Assembly: GCA_016719055.1 (NCBI GenBank) | Contig: JADKAW010000058.1 | Coordinates: 1 to 64,000 of the forward strand | DNA length: 64,000 bases | From: Candidatus Rhodoferax mariagerensis | GTDB taxonomy: Bacteria > Pseudomonadota > Gammaproteobacteria > Burkholderiales > Burkholderiaceae_C | Direction: 5' to 3' | In this document: piece after piece, positions 54,133 through 62,477 of the stretch | Layout: each line of letters opens with the position of its first letter | Position numbering within the stretch: position 1 is the stretch's first letter | Position numbers and translations under genes: made by a program | Notes under the pieces: generated by a model | What the model was told of the DNA's origin: nothing | Seen by the model: only the letters and a program-made list of their open reading frames with translations | The model's database searches: none

Positions 54133-56178
54133 CTACTGCGTAACGAAAATGTGGTCTGGGTTCAGCCCGGCGTGATATGTTGAGTACATCTGCTGATAAG
54201 CAACTTCAAGATGACGACAAAACAGGCGTGAGTCAAATAGCGCCGTGCTGAGGCGATTTTGTTCCAACTTTAGCTTGATCGCTGCCATTGTTTTGGGCTG
54301 CGTAGCAAGTTCAATAGCCCGTGACTCAAAGGCTGTCGGCGTCGATGTAACCAGTTCCGGCAGCTCAATGGCATTGAGCAAACTAGCGGCAACTCGGCTG
54401 GCAAATGCCTCTCCCATGCAGGTCAGGACGGGCAAGCCTGCCCACAACGCATCACTCGCCGTGGTGTGGGCATTGTAGGGTAGGGTGTCAACAAACAGAT
54501 CAGCCTGCCGATGACGAGCCAAGTGTTCTGGCGGTGGCATGCGCGGCGCGAACACCAGTCTGTCGGGGTTGATGCCTCTTCTGGCGGCTTCTTTGCGCAA
54601 ATTTGGAGCAACCCATGGGTTGTCTTCCAGCAGCCACAAAACACTGCCCTCAACTTGCCCCAATATTCTCATCCAGCCATCAAAAGTTTCGGGCGTGATT
54701 TTGTGGTTGTTGTTAAAGCAGCAAAATACGAATCCATCGTCTGGCAAGCCAAGCTCTTCACGGGTAAACCGCTTGTCAGAGATCGCTCTTTTGCGATCAT
54801 TGACCTGATAGCTGTTTGGAAGATAGACAATTTTTTCCGAAAAGTACTGCCGACTGTCTTCGGGGATCAATATCTTGTCTGCGACCAGATAGTCCATGTA
54901 GCTGGCCCCAGACGTGCCGGGGTATCCCATGTAGCTAACCTGCAGGGGTGCGGCTTTTAAGGCAAAAATGCCAGCCCGGTTGTCACAGGTAAAGCCATTC
55001 AGGTCAATGGCAATATCTATTTTTTTGCTTCTTGAAAGCAATGCGACATCACGGTCGGATTGATTGCCAACCACTATAAACTGGTCAAAGGCCGCGGAAA
55101 TTCGTTGACGCATCGCATCGTTTGCGTCCCGGCCATAGGAAAACGCGATGAGTTCAAAACTATTTTTGTCATGCATCTCAAACAGTTCTGCAACCAGGTG
55201 TGCTACGGCGTGATTGCGAAAGTCAGATGAAAAATAGCCCAGGCGAATCTTCCTCCCTTTCGGACGGATCGGAATGCAATCAAGCGATTGGTTAGCCGGG
55301 GCCTTGTGATTCACCCATATCTGTGCGGCTTTTAGCTGCAACTGTCTAGAAGTTGTGCAGGCAAGCACAATGAATGGTTCAGACGCCTTGGCACCAGACT
55401 GAATTTTTGTTGAGAGTGCTTCCAAGTCGTCAGAAACACCATGCCAATCGCAAATTTTCATCTTGGTATCGAGTCGGGTACCACCCAAAAACTCATAGTC
55501 AGGCGAGAGGGCGTAGGTTCTGTTGAAACTGACGATGGCGGCCTGGTAGTGTTTTAAGTCCTTCAAGGCCAGGCCGCGGTTGTAAAAGGTGTCGGCCGAG
55601 TCGGGCTTGAGGGCAATGGCGCGGTCATAGCTGTCAATAGCTGCCTGATGCTGCTTCGAGTCATTGAGAGCCAGGCCCCGGTTGGTGTAAGACTCTGCAA
55701 CGCCAGGCGCATAGGCAATGGCCTTGTCGTAGCTGGCAATGGCGGCAAGGTATTGCTGGCACTGGTACAGCGCAATGCCCCGGTTGAAATACATCTCTGC
55801 GTAGTCAGGCTTGATGGAGACGGCCTTGTCATAACTGTCGATGGCCTGTGGGTACCGCTTCAATCCCAGCAACAAATTGCCGCGGCTGGCGTAGGCGGAC
55901 GCATTGTGGGGATTTGTTTCAATAGCCTTGCTGATCAACTCAATCGCTTGAATTGGGTTTCCCGACTGGGAAGCTATCACGCCCAGCATATGCCAGGCCT
56001 CTGAATACGCTGGATACGTGCCAAGCAGTTGCTGATACACGGTGCTAGCTTGCGCCAGTTGACCTTGCTGCTGAAGTGCCAGCCCGGCACGAAACCAGCC
56101 AAGCATTTGTTCGATGGAGGCTGGCTGGGCTGTTACCTTTTCACCAGGTCTGTCAGTGCGACTGATGTTTCTCGTCAT
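54133..56178 (-). CDS. TPR protein with O-GlcNAc-transferase (SPINDLY-type) domain
   Basis: This 681-residue protein starts with about six TPR units (residues 24-235, for example AIDSYDKAVSIKPDYAEMYFNRGIAL). The rest is the OGT catalytic region: LGYFSSDFRNHAVAHL, DLNGFTCDNRAGIFALKAAPLQVSYMGYPGTSG in part, FVFCCFNNNHKITPETFDGWM, and ADLFVDTLPYNAHTTASDALWAGLPVLT. Such enzymes move a sugar from a nucleotide-sugar to protein Ser/Thr. The target is unknown. It is monocistronic and forms the last chromosomal-core gene before the cassette array. Confidence 0.9.
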   Translation of the reverse strand: MTRNISRTDRPGEKVTAQPASIEQMLGWFRAGLALQQQGQLAQASTVYQQLLGTYPAYSEAWHMLGVIASQSGNPIQAIELISKAIETNPHNASAYASRGNLLLGLKRYPQAIDSYDKAVSIKPDYAEMYFNRGIALYQCQQYLAAIASYDKAIAYAPGVAESYTNRGLALNDSKQHQAAIDSYDRAIALKPDSADTFYNRGLALKDLKHYQAAIVSFNRTYALSPDYEFLGGTRLDTKMKICDWHGVSDDLEALSTKIQSGAKASEPFIVLACTTSRQLQLKAAQIWVNHKAPANQSLDCIPIRPKGRKIRLGYFSSDFRNHAVAHLVAELFEMHDKNSFELIAFSYGRDANDAMRQRISAAFDQFIVVGNQSDRDVALLSRSKKIDIAIDLNGFTCDNRAGIFALKAAPLQVSYMGYPGTSGASYMDYLVADKILIPEDSRQYFSEKIVYLPNSYQVNDRKRAISDKRFTREELGLPDDGFVFCCFNNNHKITPETFDGWMRILGQVEGSVLWLLEDNPWVAPNLRKEAARRGINPDRLVFAPRMPPPEHLARHRQADLFVDTLPYNAHTTASDALWAGLPVLTCMGEAFASRVAASLLNAIELPELVTSTPTAFESRAIELATQPKTMAAIKLKLEQNRLSTALFDSRLFCRHLEVAYQQMYSTYHAGLNPDHIFVTQ

Positions 56179-56223
56179 GTTCTTTTGAAATATAGCTCAA
56201 TTGCCCCGAGTTGCCGATCGCGG

Positions 56224-56448
56224 TCAACATGTAGAGCCTCCAATAGTTCTTGTGGGGTAGCTGATGACGGACGTTTCGAGGTAGATTTTGCGCTGCATGC
56301 ATTCAGTCCATTTGGGGAAACGTGGTCTGTCCTTTATTTTGCCCCATTCGTTTGCAGGCCCTATTGATGCTACATAATGTGTAGCGATAAGCACAATAAG
56401 GACGAGGGTTAAAGCCGATTTGGCTTCAATTAATTCGACTCCGACCCT
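56224..56448 (-). pseudogene. Truncated cassette head with the first codons of a PIN protein
   Basis: The minus strand encodes MQRKIYLETSVISYPT and then stops. This matches the start of the PIN protein at 58087 (MKRKVYIETSVISYLT). The 150 bp upstream also match the upstream region of that gene, including a dispersed element and GTCGGAGTCGAATTAAT. It is a decayed second copy of the PIN cassette head, without the rest of the gene. Confidence 0.65.
56372..56430 (+). repeat. Dispersed 55-bp element in the PIN cassette remnant
   Basis: The copy reads TGTGTAGCGATAAGCACAAT, then GACGAGGGTTAAAGCCGATT. It aligns along its length with the copy at 59530. Confidence 0.55.
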
Positions 56449-56722
56449 AACTAACCCCTCCGAATGCAAGCCTGGATGATTGCCCGCAAAGATCGCATGC
56501 ACCCCACAAGCCAACAAATTTGGGTCGACGGGTTATGAACTCAAGTTTAGCTAATTGCTTTTCGCCGGAAGGTGCTTCCGGCTGCTTTTCAACGAGCATT
56601 CGCTCGCAGTCGGGAATGGCAACATCTCGTCCGTGAGAAATACGGAAATGGCGCGCAAGTCCTGCGGAACCCGCCACCTCTCTTTGGCACGCGGGGCACC
56701 GAAAGGCCTTGATGTTTCCCAT
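56447..56722 (-). CDS. Small zinc-finger-like protein of the cassette array
   Basis: This 91-residue protein begins MGNIKAFRCPACQREVAGSAGLARHFRISH. The sequence has a C-x2-C-x12-H-x4-H spacing as in C2H2 zinc fingers, rare in bacteria. Residues after about 60 run into DNA that looks non-coding, so the true protein may be shorter. I do not know the family. It lies just downstream of the BrnTA cassette and was probably the gene of the next cassette. Confidence 0.5.
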   Translation of the reverse strand: MGNIKAFRCPACQREVAGSAGLARHFRISHGRDVAIPDCERMLVEKQPEAPSGEKQLAKLEFITRRPKFVGLWGACDLCGQSSRLAFGGVS

Positions 56723-56737
56723 AGCGGGGCACCCTCA

Positions 56738-56825
56738 GGCTAACGTCGGCGCTGTCCGGCACACAGCATCCGCCGCGAACCGGCAATCTGCGGCATCGAT
56801 GTCCGCGACGAGCAAGCTGTTAAAC
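56738..56825 (-). other. attC-like site after brnTA
   Basis: On the minus strand the site starts with GTTTAAC at the brnA stop and ends with GTTAGCC, 88 bp apart, with an internal GCCGC/GCGGC hairpin. GTTTAAC is complementary to the head core of the same cassette (GTTAAGC) except at one position. Confidence 0.45.
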
Positions 56826-57074
56826 CGAAGCATCACGGAAGGCCCTCAGAACCGTATTAATGCGCGTCTGATAGCCAGTCCCTTGTGCCTTGAACCATTC
56901 CAGCACATCTTGATCCACTCGCAGAGAAATGGAAGTTTTAGCAGGTAGCGGCTTCAAACCCTTGCGAACCAGGCCACGAACGATGTGATTGACCTCTGCC
57001 TCTGGGTGTTCGGAATTCGGCTTTTGTTCACCCGCGCCGGAATTCAGGCGCGCCCAATCAGTTTTGGATTTCAT
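56820..57074 (-). CDS. brnA: BrnA-family antitoxin
   Basis: This 84-residue protein starts at ATG 57074, overlapping brnT by 17 bp. The C-terminal half has the ribbon-helix-helix pattern TSISLRVDQDVLEWFKAQGTGYQTRINTVLRAF, characteristic of BrnA (BrnA antitoxin, DUF4415). It neutralises BrnT and represses the operon. A longer frame to 57224 lacks support. The stop coincides with the core of an attC-like site. Confidence 0.88.
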   Translation of the reverse strand: MKSKTDWARLNSGAGEQKPNSEHPEAEVNHIVRGLVRKGLKPLPAKTSISLRVDQDVLEWFKAQGTGYQTRINTVLRAFRDASV

Positions 57075-57333
57075 CGAAGTAGATTTGCGACTCGCGCTTG
57101 GTAGCTCTTCGGAACGAGATGACGCGGATTTCATGTTCACTCTCCGTATGTACGACTGAAACAGTGATGCCAGCGAGCAAGCCCAGCGTAACGAAGCGTT
57201 GCTCGCCGTAGGAGAAACGGTCATCCTCGAAGGTAAACGTCACACCTTCAAAAACACTCGCAGCATCCAAGAAGTCAAGGCCGTGGGCTTTGATGTTCGC
57301 TGCGCGCTTCGTTTCAGACCAAGTGAACTCCAT
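57058..57333 (-). CDS. brnT: BrnT-family ribonuclease toxin
   Basis: This 91-residue protein has the BrnT pattern: FTWSETKRAANIKAHGLDFLDAASVFEG, then RFVTLGLLAGITVSVVHTES and IRVISFRRATKRES. BrnT is a RelE-fold RNase that stops growth until bound by BrnA. It is the first gene of a two-gene cassette with its own attC-like site. Such pairs stabilise cassette arrays. Confidence 0.9.
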   Translation of the reverse strand: MEFTWSETKRAANIKAHGLDFLDAASVFEGVTFTFEDDRFSYGEQRFVTLGLLAGITVSVVHTESEHEIRVISFRRATKRESQIYFDEIQN

Positions 57334-57385
57334 TTGCTTAGTGTATATACATAACGTAATGGCATCAACGAATAGTTTTTTTGCG

Positions 57386-57442
57386 GCTTAACGTAAAATT
57401 CACCGGCGAGCGAAGCGAGTCCGCTGCAATGCCGAGTTGGGC
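57386..57442 (-). other. attC-like site after the PIN cassette
   Basis: On the minus strand GCCCAAC (57442-57436) and GTTAAGC (57392-57386) fit RYYYAAC and GTTRRRY, with a TCGCTTCGCTCG stem between. It overlaps the last codons of the gene at 57400. GCCCAAC complements GTTGAGC, the head of this cassette, at six of seven positions. Confidence 0.65.
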
Positions 57443-57615
57443 ATACGCTCGCGTGGCGGTGGTTGAACGCAAGAAAATCCTTTTGCAATATATTGAGCTT
57501 CAATTAATTTCAGATCTGCCGCTATTGCATCAATATCATAATTAAATTTAGCAGCATGGGCGTTTCGATTTGCCCTGACTTCAGTGATGATCTCATCATC
57601 CAGTAGTGTCGTCAT
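57400..57615 (-). CDS. Small protein, probable partner of the PIN protein
   Basis: This 71-residue protein starts MTTLLDDEIITEVRANRNAH and lies 80 bp downstream of the PIN gene, in the same direction. Its C-terminus NSALQRTRFARR is encoded by the attC-like site, a known effect of cassette ends. The first 58 residues look like a short antitoxin-type helical protein, but I cannot assign a family. A role as antitoxin is inferred from position. Confidence 0.55.
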   Translation of the reverse strand: MTTLLDDEIITEVRANRNAHAAKFNYDIDAIAADLKLIEAQYIAKGFSCVQPPPRERMPNSALQRTRFARR

Positions 57616-57694
57616 CGTTTTCTCCTAGTAATTCCTCTGGTGTACACATTTGGCATAAGCAAGCCAATAGATTCAAGATGGTGCGCTATGTTTC

Positions 57695-58087
57695 TCAGTA
57701 TTTCCATATTGGCGATATATGCCGACAATTCCAAGTGAGCAAATAATCCATGCCGTGTATTGTTGCTAGCGCAATGTCTAGCGCATCTTCTGCTGCTTTT
57801 CGAGGAATGATAGATTTCAAAATCAAATGCCGTGCCAAGTCAATTGCACTATCGGTTGAGGACAGCAGGGTTAAGCCATTTACTGCATTTAGCCGTTTTT
57901 CTGCCGCCTCTGTGTTGCCAGCGGCACACTCTGCCAACACAGAACCAGAAACGAATAGATCGTAATCATGTCGTATTTCCCACCACGCTTGCGTAATTTG
58001 TTGATGCGCAGCCCCAATAATGGTTTTGCTGGGGCGAGCAGTCAGGTAGCTGATAACGGATGTTTCAATATATACTTTTCGCTTCAT
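57695..58087 (-). CDS. PIN-domain protein, putative ribonuclease
   Basis: This 130-residue protein has the PIN-domain pattern: an acidic first strand (YIETSVISYLTARPS), SVLAECAAG in the middle, and the late acidic helix KAAEDALDIALATIHGMDYLLTWNCRHI. The residues fit the acidic cluster that binds metal. PIN proteins of this size are often toxins. Its promoter region was split by an IS element (58150-59508), which may affect expression. Confidence 0.78.
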   Translation of the reverse strand: MKRKVYIETSVISYLTARPSKTIIGAAHQQITQAWWEIRHDYDLFVSGSVLAECAAGNTEAAEKRLNAVNGLTLLSSTDSAIDLARHLILKSIIPRKAAEDALDIALATIHGMDYLLTWNCRHISPIWKY

Positions 58088-58149
58088 AAATTCAGTTATT
58101 TTGCGGAAACTGTGGCCTGTTCTCTATTTCGCCCCACCCGTGTGCAGGC

Positions 58150-59508
58150 CAATCCACCGAAGTTAAGCCATGTCACCCCTTGTAAGCCAGATTTGGATGA
58201 GGTTTCACATGATTTTTCGGTCGTGGCTGCTTGCGATCAGACAGTTGTCTATGGGAGTTTGCCCCAACAGTTCAAACGCCTTTCCCAAAAGAGTCACCAG
58301 ACAGCCCAACCCCAACACCATACGCGGCAGCAGGCGCTGCAAACATGGTGCGGCGTAGGCGCGGTTACATGTACGCTGCTTGTCCTGTAAACCCGCTGCC
58401 GCTGACGCGCCCATGCACACCAAAGAAGCCAAATTGTCAGCCAACACCTTTGCGTGCACATCGACCATCAGCGCATGCTGCGTCAGCCCTGAGACGCTCT
58501 CGAGTTTGCAGCGATGCTTGAGGCGTTTAAAGGCCTCCTCAATACGCCAGCGCTCATGGTAAAGCTCACCAAAAGCGGCTGTCGGGACTTGGCTGTCTGG
58601 CAAATTGTCGCCATCACCCGACAAGCCCATTGGGCGTCCACACACTTGACCAGCTGGACGCGGGTGCAGCACCAGAACAGCCATAATCTTCGCAGTCCCA
58701 CTGGTTGGGCTTATTGAGCGTGACCATTGGCATCCACCTGATCGCTGCGCTCAAAGTTGCGCGCCTCTGCCCAACCACCACTGGACTTCTCGCAGCGCAT
58801 GCAAAACCGAATATAGTGCTCAGTCAAATACGCCACCAGCCAAGCTGCCGGATAGCCCCGATCAAGGATCAACACATCATCAGGCCCCAGGCACAACAGC
58901 GACTCAAACGCATCTGCCGCTCAGCGCCATCGGCACCATGCGCTGGCGTGCAGCGTCAATTCAGCGCCCGGCAGATACAAGACAAACAAGCGTTGATCAG
59001 CTTGGGCATGGAACCTTGTGGTGAAACAAGGGCGAATCGAGTCAGCACAGGCATCGCCTGCCAACGCAGACCGTGCCACGAGGCAAGCCCAACGGTCAGC
59101 GGTTTTGCCACAAAGGTGTTCAAGTGCTCCAAACAAGTCAAGACAACTTGTCGTGCTTGAGCAAAACCACGATCAGTTATGCCACGCTGCCAGTCGCCGT
59201 CAACAGACAAGCTACCAAAGAAGGAGTCGAGCATGACCTGCTGTGAAGACGCTCGCATGGAAAGCAAAGCGCCAATCATTGGGCAAAGGCAACTTGCCAG
59301 TGCGCGTGAAGGCATTGGGAGTCAGGGTGGCGGGCATCGGCGAAAAATTCCGCCGAATTGATGCGATCGGTGAGTTTGGAGAAAAGAGAACTAGGGTTAA
59401 CCCTATATTTTGTTGACATATTCAGTTCCATATTTTGGGGAAATTTAAAATAAATTCAACTAAATCAACAGCTTACGAGGAATATTTTACCTTAACTTCG
59501 GTGGATTG
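58150..59508 (-). mobile_element. IS4-family insertion sequence, copy 1
   Basis: This 1359-bp element has perfect 18-bp terminal inverted repeats (CAATCCACCGAAGTTAAG and complement). It is flanked by the 10-bp duplication GTGTGCAGGC (58140-58149 and 59509-59518). The transposase lies on the minus strand. It has entered the 5' region of the PIN gene. Removing it joins the region into a sequence that matches the PIN cassette remnant at 56.3 kb. Confidence 0.9.
58205..59419 (-). pseudogene. IS4-family transposase, copy 1, frame broken
   Basis: The frame starts at ATG 59419 with a sequence like STKYRVNP and ends at 58205. The catalytic pieces are present but in different frames: LDRGYPAAW with the second aspartate, and ELYHERWRIEEAFKRLK. 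The latter contains Y-x2-R-x3-E-x6-K, the IS4 signature. Compared with copies 2 and 3 it has a three-C run where they have four and five, which shifts the frame near 59315. A homopolymer error is a real possibility. Confidence 0.75.
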
Positions 59509-59529
59509 GTGTGCAGGCCCTACTGACGC

Positions 59530-59592
59530 TACATAATGTGTAGCTGCTAGCGCAATAGGGACGGTGGCTAGAGGCCGATTTAGTTTAAATTA
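59530..59592 (+). repeat. Dispersed 55-bp element in the PIN cassette leader
   Basis: The copy reads TGTGTAGCTGCTAGCGCAAT, then GGTGGCTAGAGGCCGATT. It is the clearest copy in the window and lies between IS copies 1 and 2, in the original 5' region of the PIN gene. Confidence 0.7.
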
Positions 59593-59764
59593 ATTCGACT
59601 CTGACCCCAATTAACCGCTATTTGCTCAACGTAAAAGTGAGGGGCAGCCCGCTTTTGGGCTGTCCCTCTCGACTCAATCCACCGAAGTTAAGGTAAAATA
59701 TTCCTCGTAAGCTGTTGATTTAGTTGAATTTATTTTAAATTTCCCCAAAATATTGGAACTGAAT

Positions 59765-60971
59765 ATGTCAACAAAATATAGGGTTAACCCTTAGTTCTCT
59801 TTTCTCCAAACTCACCGATCGCATCAATTCGGCGGAATTTTCGCCGATGCCCGCCACCCTGACTCCCCAATGCCTTCACGCGCACTGGCAAGTTGCCTTT
59901 CGCCAGCTGATTGGCGCTTTGCTTTCCATGCGAGCGTCTTCACAGCAGGTCATGCTCGACTCCTTCTTTGGTAGCTTGTCTGTTGACGGCGACTGGCAGC
60001 GTGGCATAACTGATCGTGGTTTTGCTCAAGCACGAGACAAGTTGTCCTGGACTTGTTTGGAGCACTTGAACACCTTTTGTGGTCAAAACCGCCGACGCGT
60101 TGGGCTTGGTCCTCGTTGGCACGGTCTGCGTTTGGTGGCAGGCGATGCCTCGGTGCTGATGCCCGCGATTCGCCCTTGTTTCACCACAAGGTTCCATGCC
60201 CAAGCTGATCAACGCTTGTTTGTCTTGTATCTGCCGGGCGCTGATTGACGCTGCACGCCAGCGTGCATGGTGCCGATGGCGCTGAGCGGCAGATGCTGTT
60301 TGAGTCGCTGTTGCGCCTGGGGCCTGATGATGTGTTGATCCTTGATCGGGGCTATCCGGCAGCTTGGCTGGTGGCGTATTTGACTGAGCACTATATTCGG
60401 TTTTGCATGCGCTGCGAGAAGTCCAGTGGTGGTTGGGCAGAGGTACGCACCTTGAGCGCAGCGATCAGGTGGATGCCACGGTCACGCTCAATAAGCCCAA
60501 CCAGTGGGACTGCGAAGATTATGGCTGTTCTGGTGCTGCACCGCGGTCCGGCTGGTCAAGTGTGTGACGCCCAATGGGCTTGTGCGGGTGATGGCGACCA
60601 ATTTGCCAGACAGCCAAGTCCCGACAGCAGCTTTTGGTGAGCTTTACCATGAGCGCTGGCGTATTGAGGAGGCCTTTAAACGCCTCAAGCATCGCTGCAA
60701 ACTCGAGAGCGTCTCAGGGCTGACGCAGCATGCGCTGATGGTCGATGTGCACGCAAAGGTGTTGGCTGACAATTTGGCTTTGGTGTGCATGGGCGCGTCA
60801 GCGGCAGCGGGTTTACAGGACAAGCAGCGTACATGTAACCGCGCCTACGCCGCACCATGTTTGCAGCGCCTGCTGCCGCGTATGGTGTTGGGGTTGGGCT
60901 GTCTGGTGACTCTTTTGGGAAAGGCGTTTGAACTGTTGGGGGCAAACTCCAATCCACCGAAGTTAAGGTAA
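59765..60971 (+). pseudogene. IS4-family transposase, copy 2, frameshifted and cut by copy 3
   Basis: Fragments from ATG 59765 onward carry SQQVMLDSFFGSLSVDGDWQ, GDASVLMP (first aspartate), LDRGYPAAW (second aspartate) and YHERWRIEEAFKRLK (glutamate and IS4 signature), in three frames. The end is interrupted by copy 3 at 60950. The shifts include a four-T run in GGAATTTTCGCC where the other copies have five. Confidence 0.75.
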
Positions 60972-62339
60972 AATATTCCTCGTAAGCTGTTGATTTAGTT
61001 GAATTTATTTTAAATTGCCCCAAAAAATTGGAACTGAATATGTCAACAAAATATAGGGTTAACCCTTAGTTCTCTTTTCTCCAAACTCACCGATCGCATC
61101 AATTCGGCGGAATTTTTCGCCGATGCCCGCCACCCTGACTCCCCCAATGCCTTCACGCGCACTGGCAAGTTGCCTTTGCCCAAGCTGATTGGCGCTTTGC
61201 TTTCCATGCGAGCGTCTTCACAGCAGGTCATGCTCGACTCCTTCTTTGGTAGCTTGTCTGTTGACGGCGACTGGCAGCGTGGCATTTCTGATCGCGGTTT
61301 TGCTCAAGCCAGGGACAAACTGTCCTGGACTTGTTTGGAGCACTTGAACACTTTTGTGGTCAAAACTGCCGATACGCTGGGCTTGGTTTCTCGCTGGCAC
61401 GGTTTGCGTTTGCGGCAGGCGATGCCTCGGTGCTGATGCCTGCGATTCGCCCCCTTTGTTTCACCACAAGGTTCCATGCCCAAGCTGATCAACGCTTGTT
61501 TGTCTTGTATCTGCCGGGCGCTGAATTGACGCTGCACGCCAGCGTGCATGGTGCCGATGGCGCTGAGCGGCAGATGCTGTTTGAGTCGCTGTTGTGCCTG
61601 GGGCCTGATGATGTGTTGATCCTTGATCGGGGCTATCCGGCAGCTTGGCTGGTGGCGTATTTGACTGAGCACTATATTCGGTTTTGCATGCGCTGCGAGA
61701 AGTCCAGTGGTGGTTGGGCAGAGGTACGCACCTTTGAGCGCAGCGATCAGGTGGATGCCACGGTCACGCTCAATAAGCCCAACCAGTGGGACTGCGAAGA
61801 TTATGGCTGTTCTGGTGCTGCACCGCGGGTCCGGCTGGTCAAGTGTGTGACGCCCAATGGGCTTGTGCGGGGTGATGGCGACCAATTTGCCAGACAGCCA
61901 AGTCCCGACAGCAGCTTTTGGTGAGCTTTACCATGAGCGCTGGCGTATTGAGGAGGCCTTTAAACGCCTCAAGCATCGCTGCAAACTCGAGAGCGTCTCA
62001 GGGCTGACGCAGCATGCGCTGATGGTCGATGTGCACGCAAAGGTGTTGGCTGACAATTTGGCTTTTGGTGTGCATGGGCGCGTCAGCGGCAGCGGGTTTA
62101 CAGGACAAGCAGCGTACATGTAACCGCGCTTACGCCGCACCATGTTTGCAGCGCCTGCTGCCGCGTATGGTGTTGGGGTTGGGCTGTCTGGTGACTCTTT
62201 TGGGAAAGGCGTTTGAACTGTTGGGGGCAAACTCCCATAGACAACTGTCTGATCGCAAGCAGCCACGACCGAAAAATCATGTGAAACCTCATCCAAATCT
62301 GGCTTACAAGGGGTGACATGGCTTAACTTCGGTGGATTG
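60950..62339 (+). mobile_element. IS4-family insertion sequence, copy 3, nested in copy 2
   Basis: This element is about 1390 bp with the same 18-bp inverted repeats. It lies within the end of copy 2 and is flanked by GGGCAAACTC on both sides (60940-60949 and 62340-62349), a 10-bp duplication of the copy-2 sequence. The order of events is therefore copy 2 first, copy 3 later. Confidence 0.92.
61040..62316 (+). pseudogene. IS4-family transposase, copy 3, frame broken
   Basis: From ATG 61040 to the stop at 62316 the same transposase is readable in fragments. LPKLIGALLSMRASSQQVML begins it, QAMPRC marks a shift near 61420, DVLILDRGYPAAW is in the middle, and YHERWRIEEAFKRLK and GLGCLVTLLGKAFELLGANS end it. 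The run of five C before AATGCC and other run-length differences from copies 1 and 2 cause the shifts. An undamaged frame would give about 420 residues. Confidence 0.75.
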
Positions 62340-62477
62340 GGGCAAACTCCCATAGACAACTGTCTGATCGCAAGCAGCCACGACCGAAAAATCATGTGAA
62401 ACCTCATCCAAATCTGGCTTACAAGGGGTGACATGGCTTAACTTCGGTGGATTGCCTCTCGACTGCCGGGTTATGTT

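Larger units (their letters stand above)
59675..62454 (+). mobile_element. IS4-family insertion sequence, copy 2, carrying copy 3 inside
   Basis: The outer element starts with CAATCCACCG at 59675 and ends with CGGTGGATTG at 62454. It is flanked by the 10-bp duplication CCTCTCGACT (59665-59674 and 62455-62464). Without the nested copy (60950-62339) and one 10-bp duplication it is about 1.38 kb. It sits in an attC stem. Confidence 0.9.
59624..62476 (-). other. attC-like site split by an IS element
   Basis: Without the IS, the minus strand reads ACATAAC ... CCGGCAGTCGAGAGGGACAG ... GTTGAGC over about 63 bp. AGAGGGACAGCCC pairs with GGGCTGCCCCTC around AAAAGC. ACATAAC is the exact complement of GTTATGT, the head core of the same cassette (63070). 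IS copy 2 occupies 59675-62454 inside the stem. Confidence 0.65.

Noticed and set aside
56449..56538. attC-like site after the zinc-finger gene (TCATAAC ... GTTAGTT)
   Set aside because: The core pair does not complement the head of the same unit, and the right half aligns with an internal part of the PIN cassette leader.
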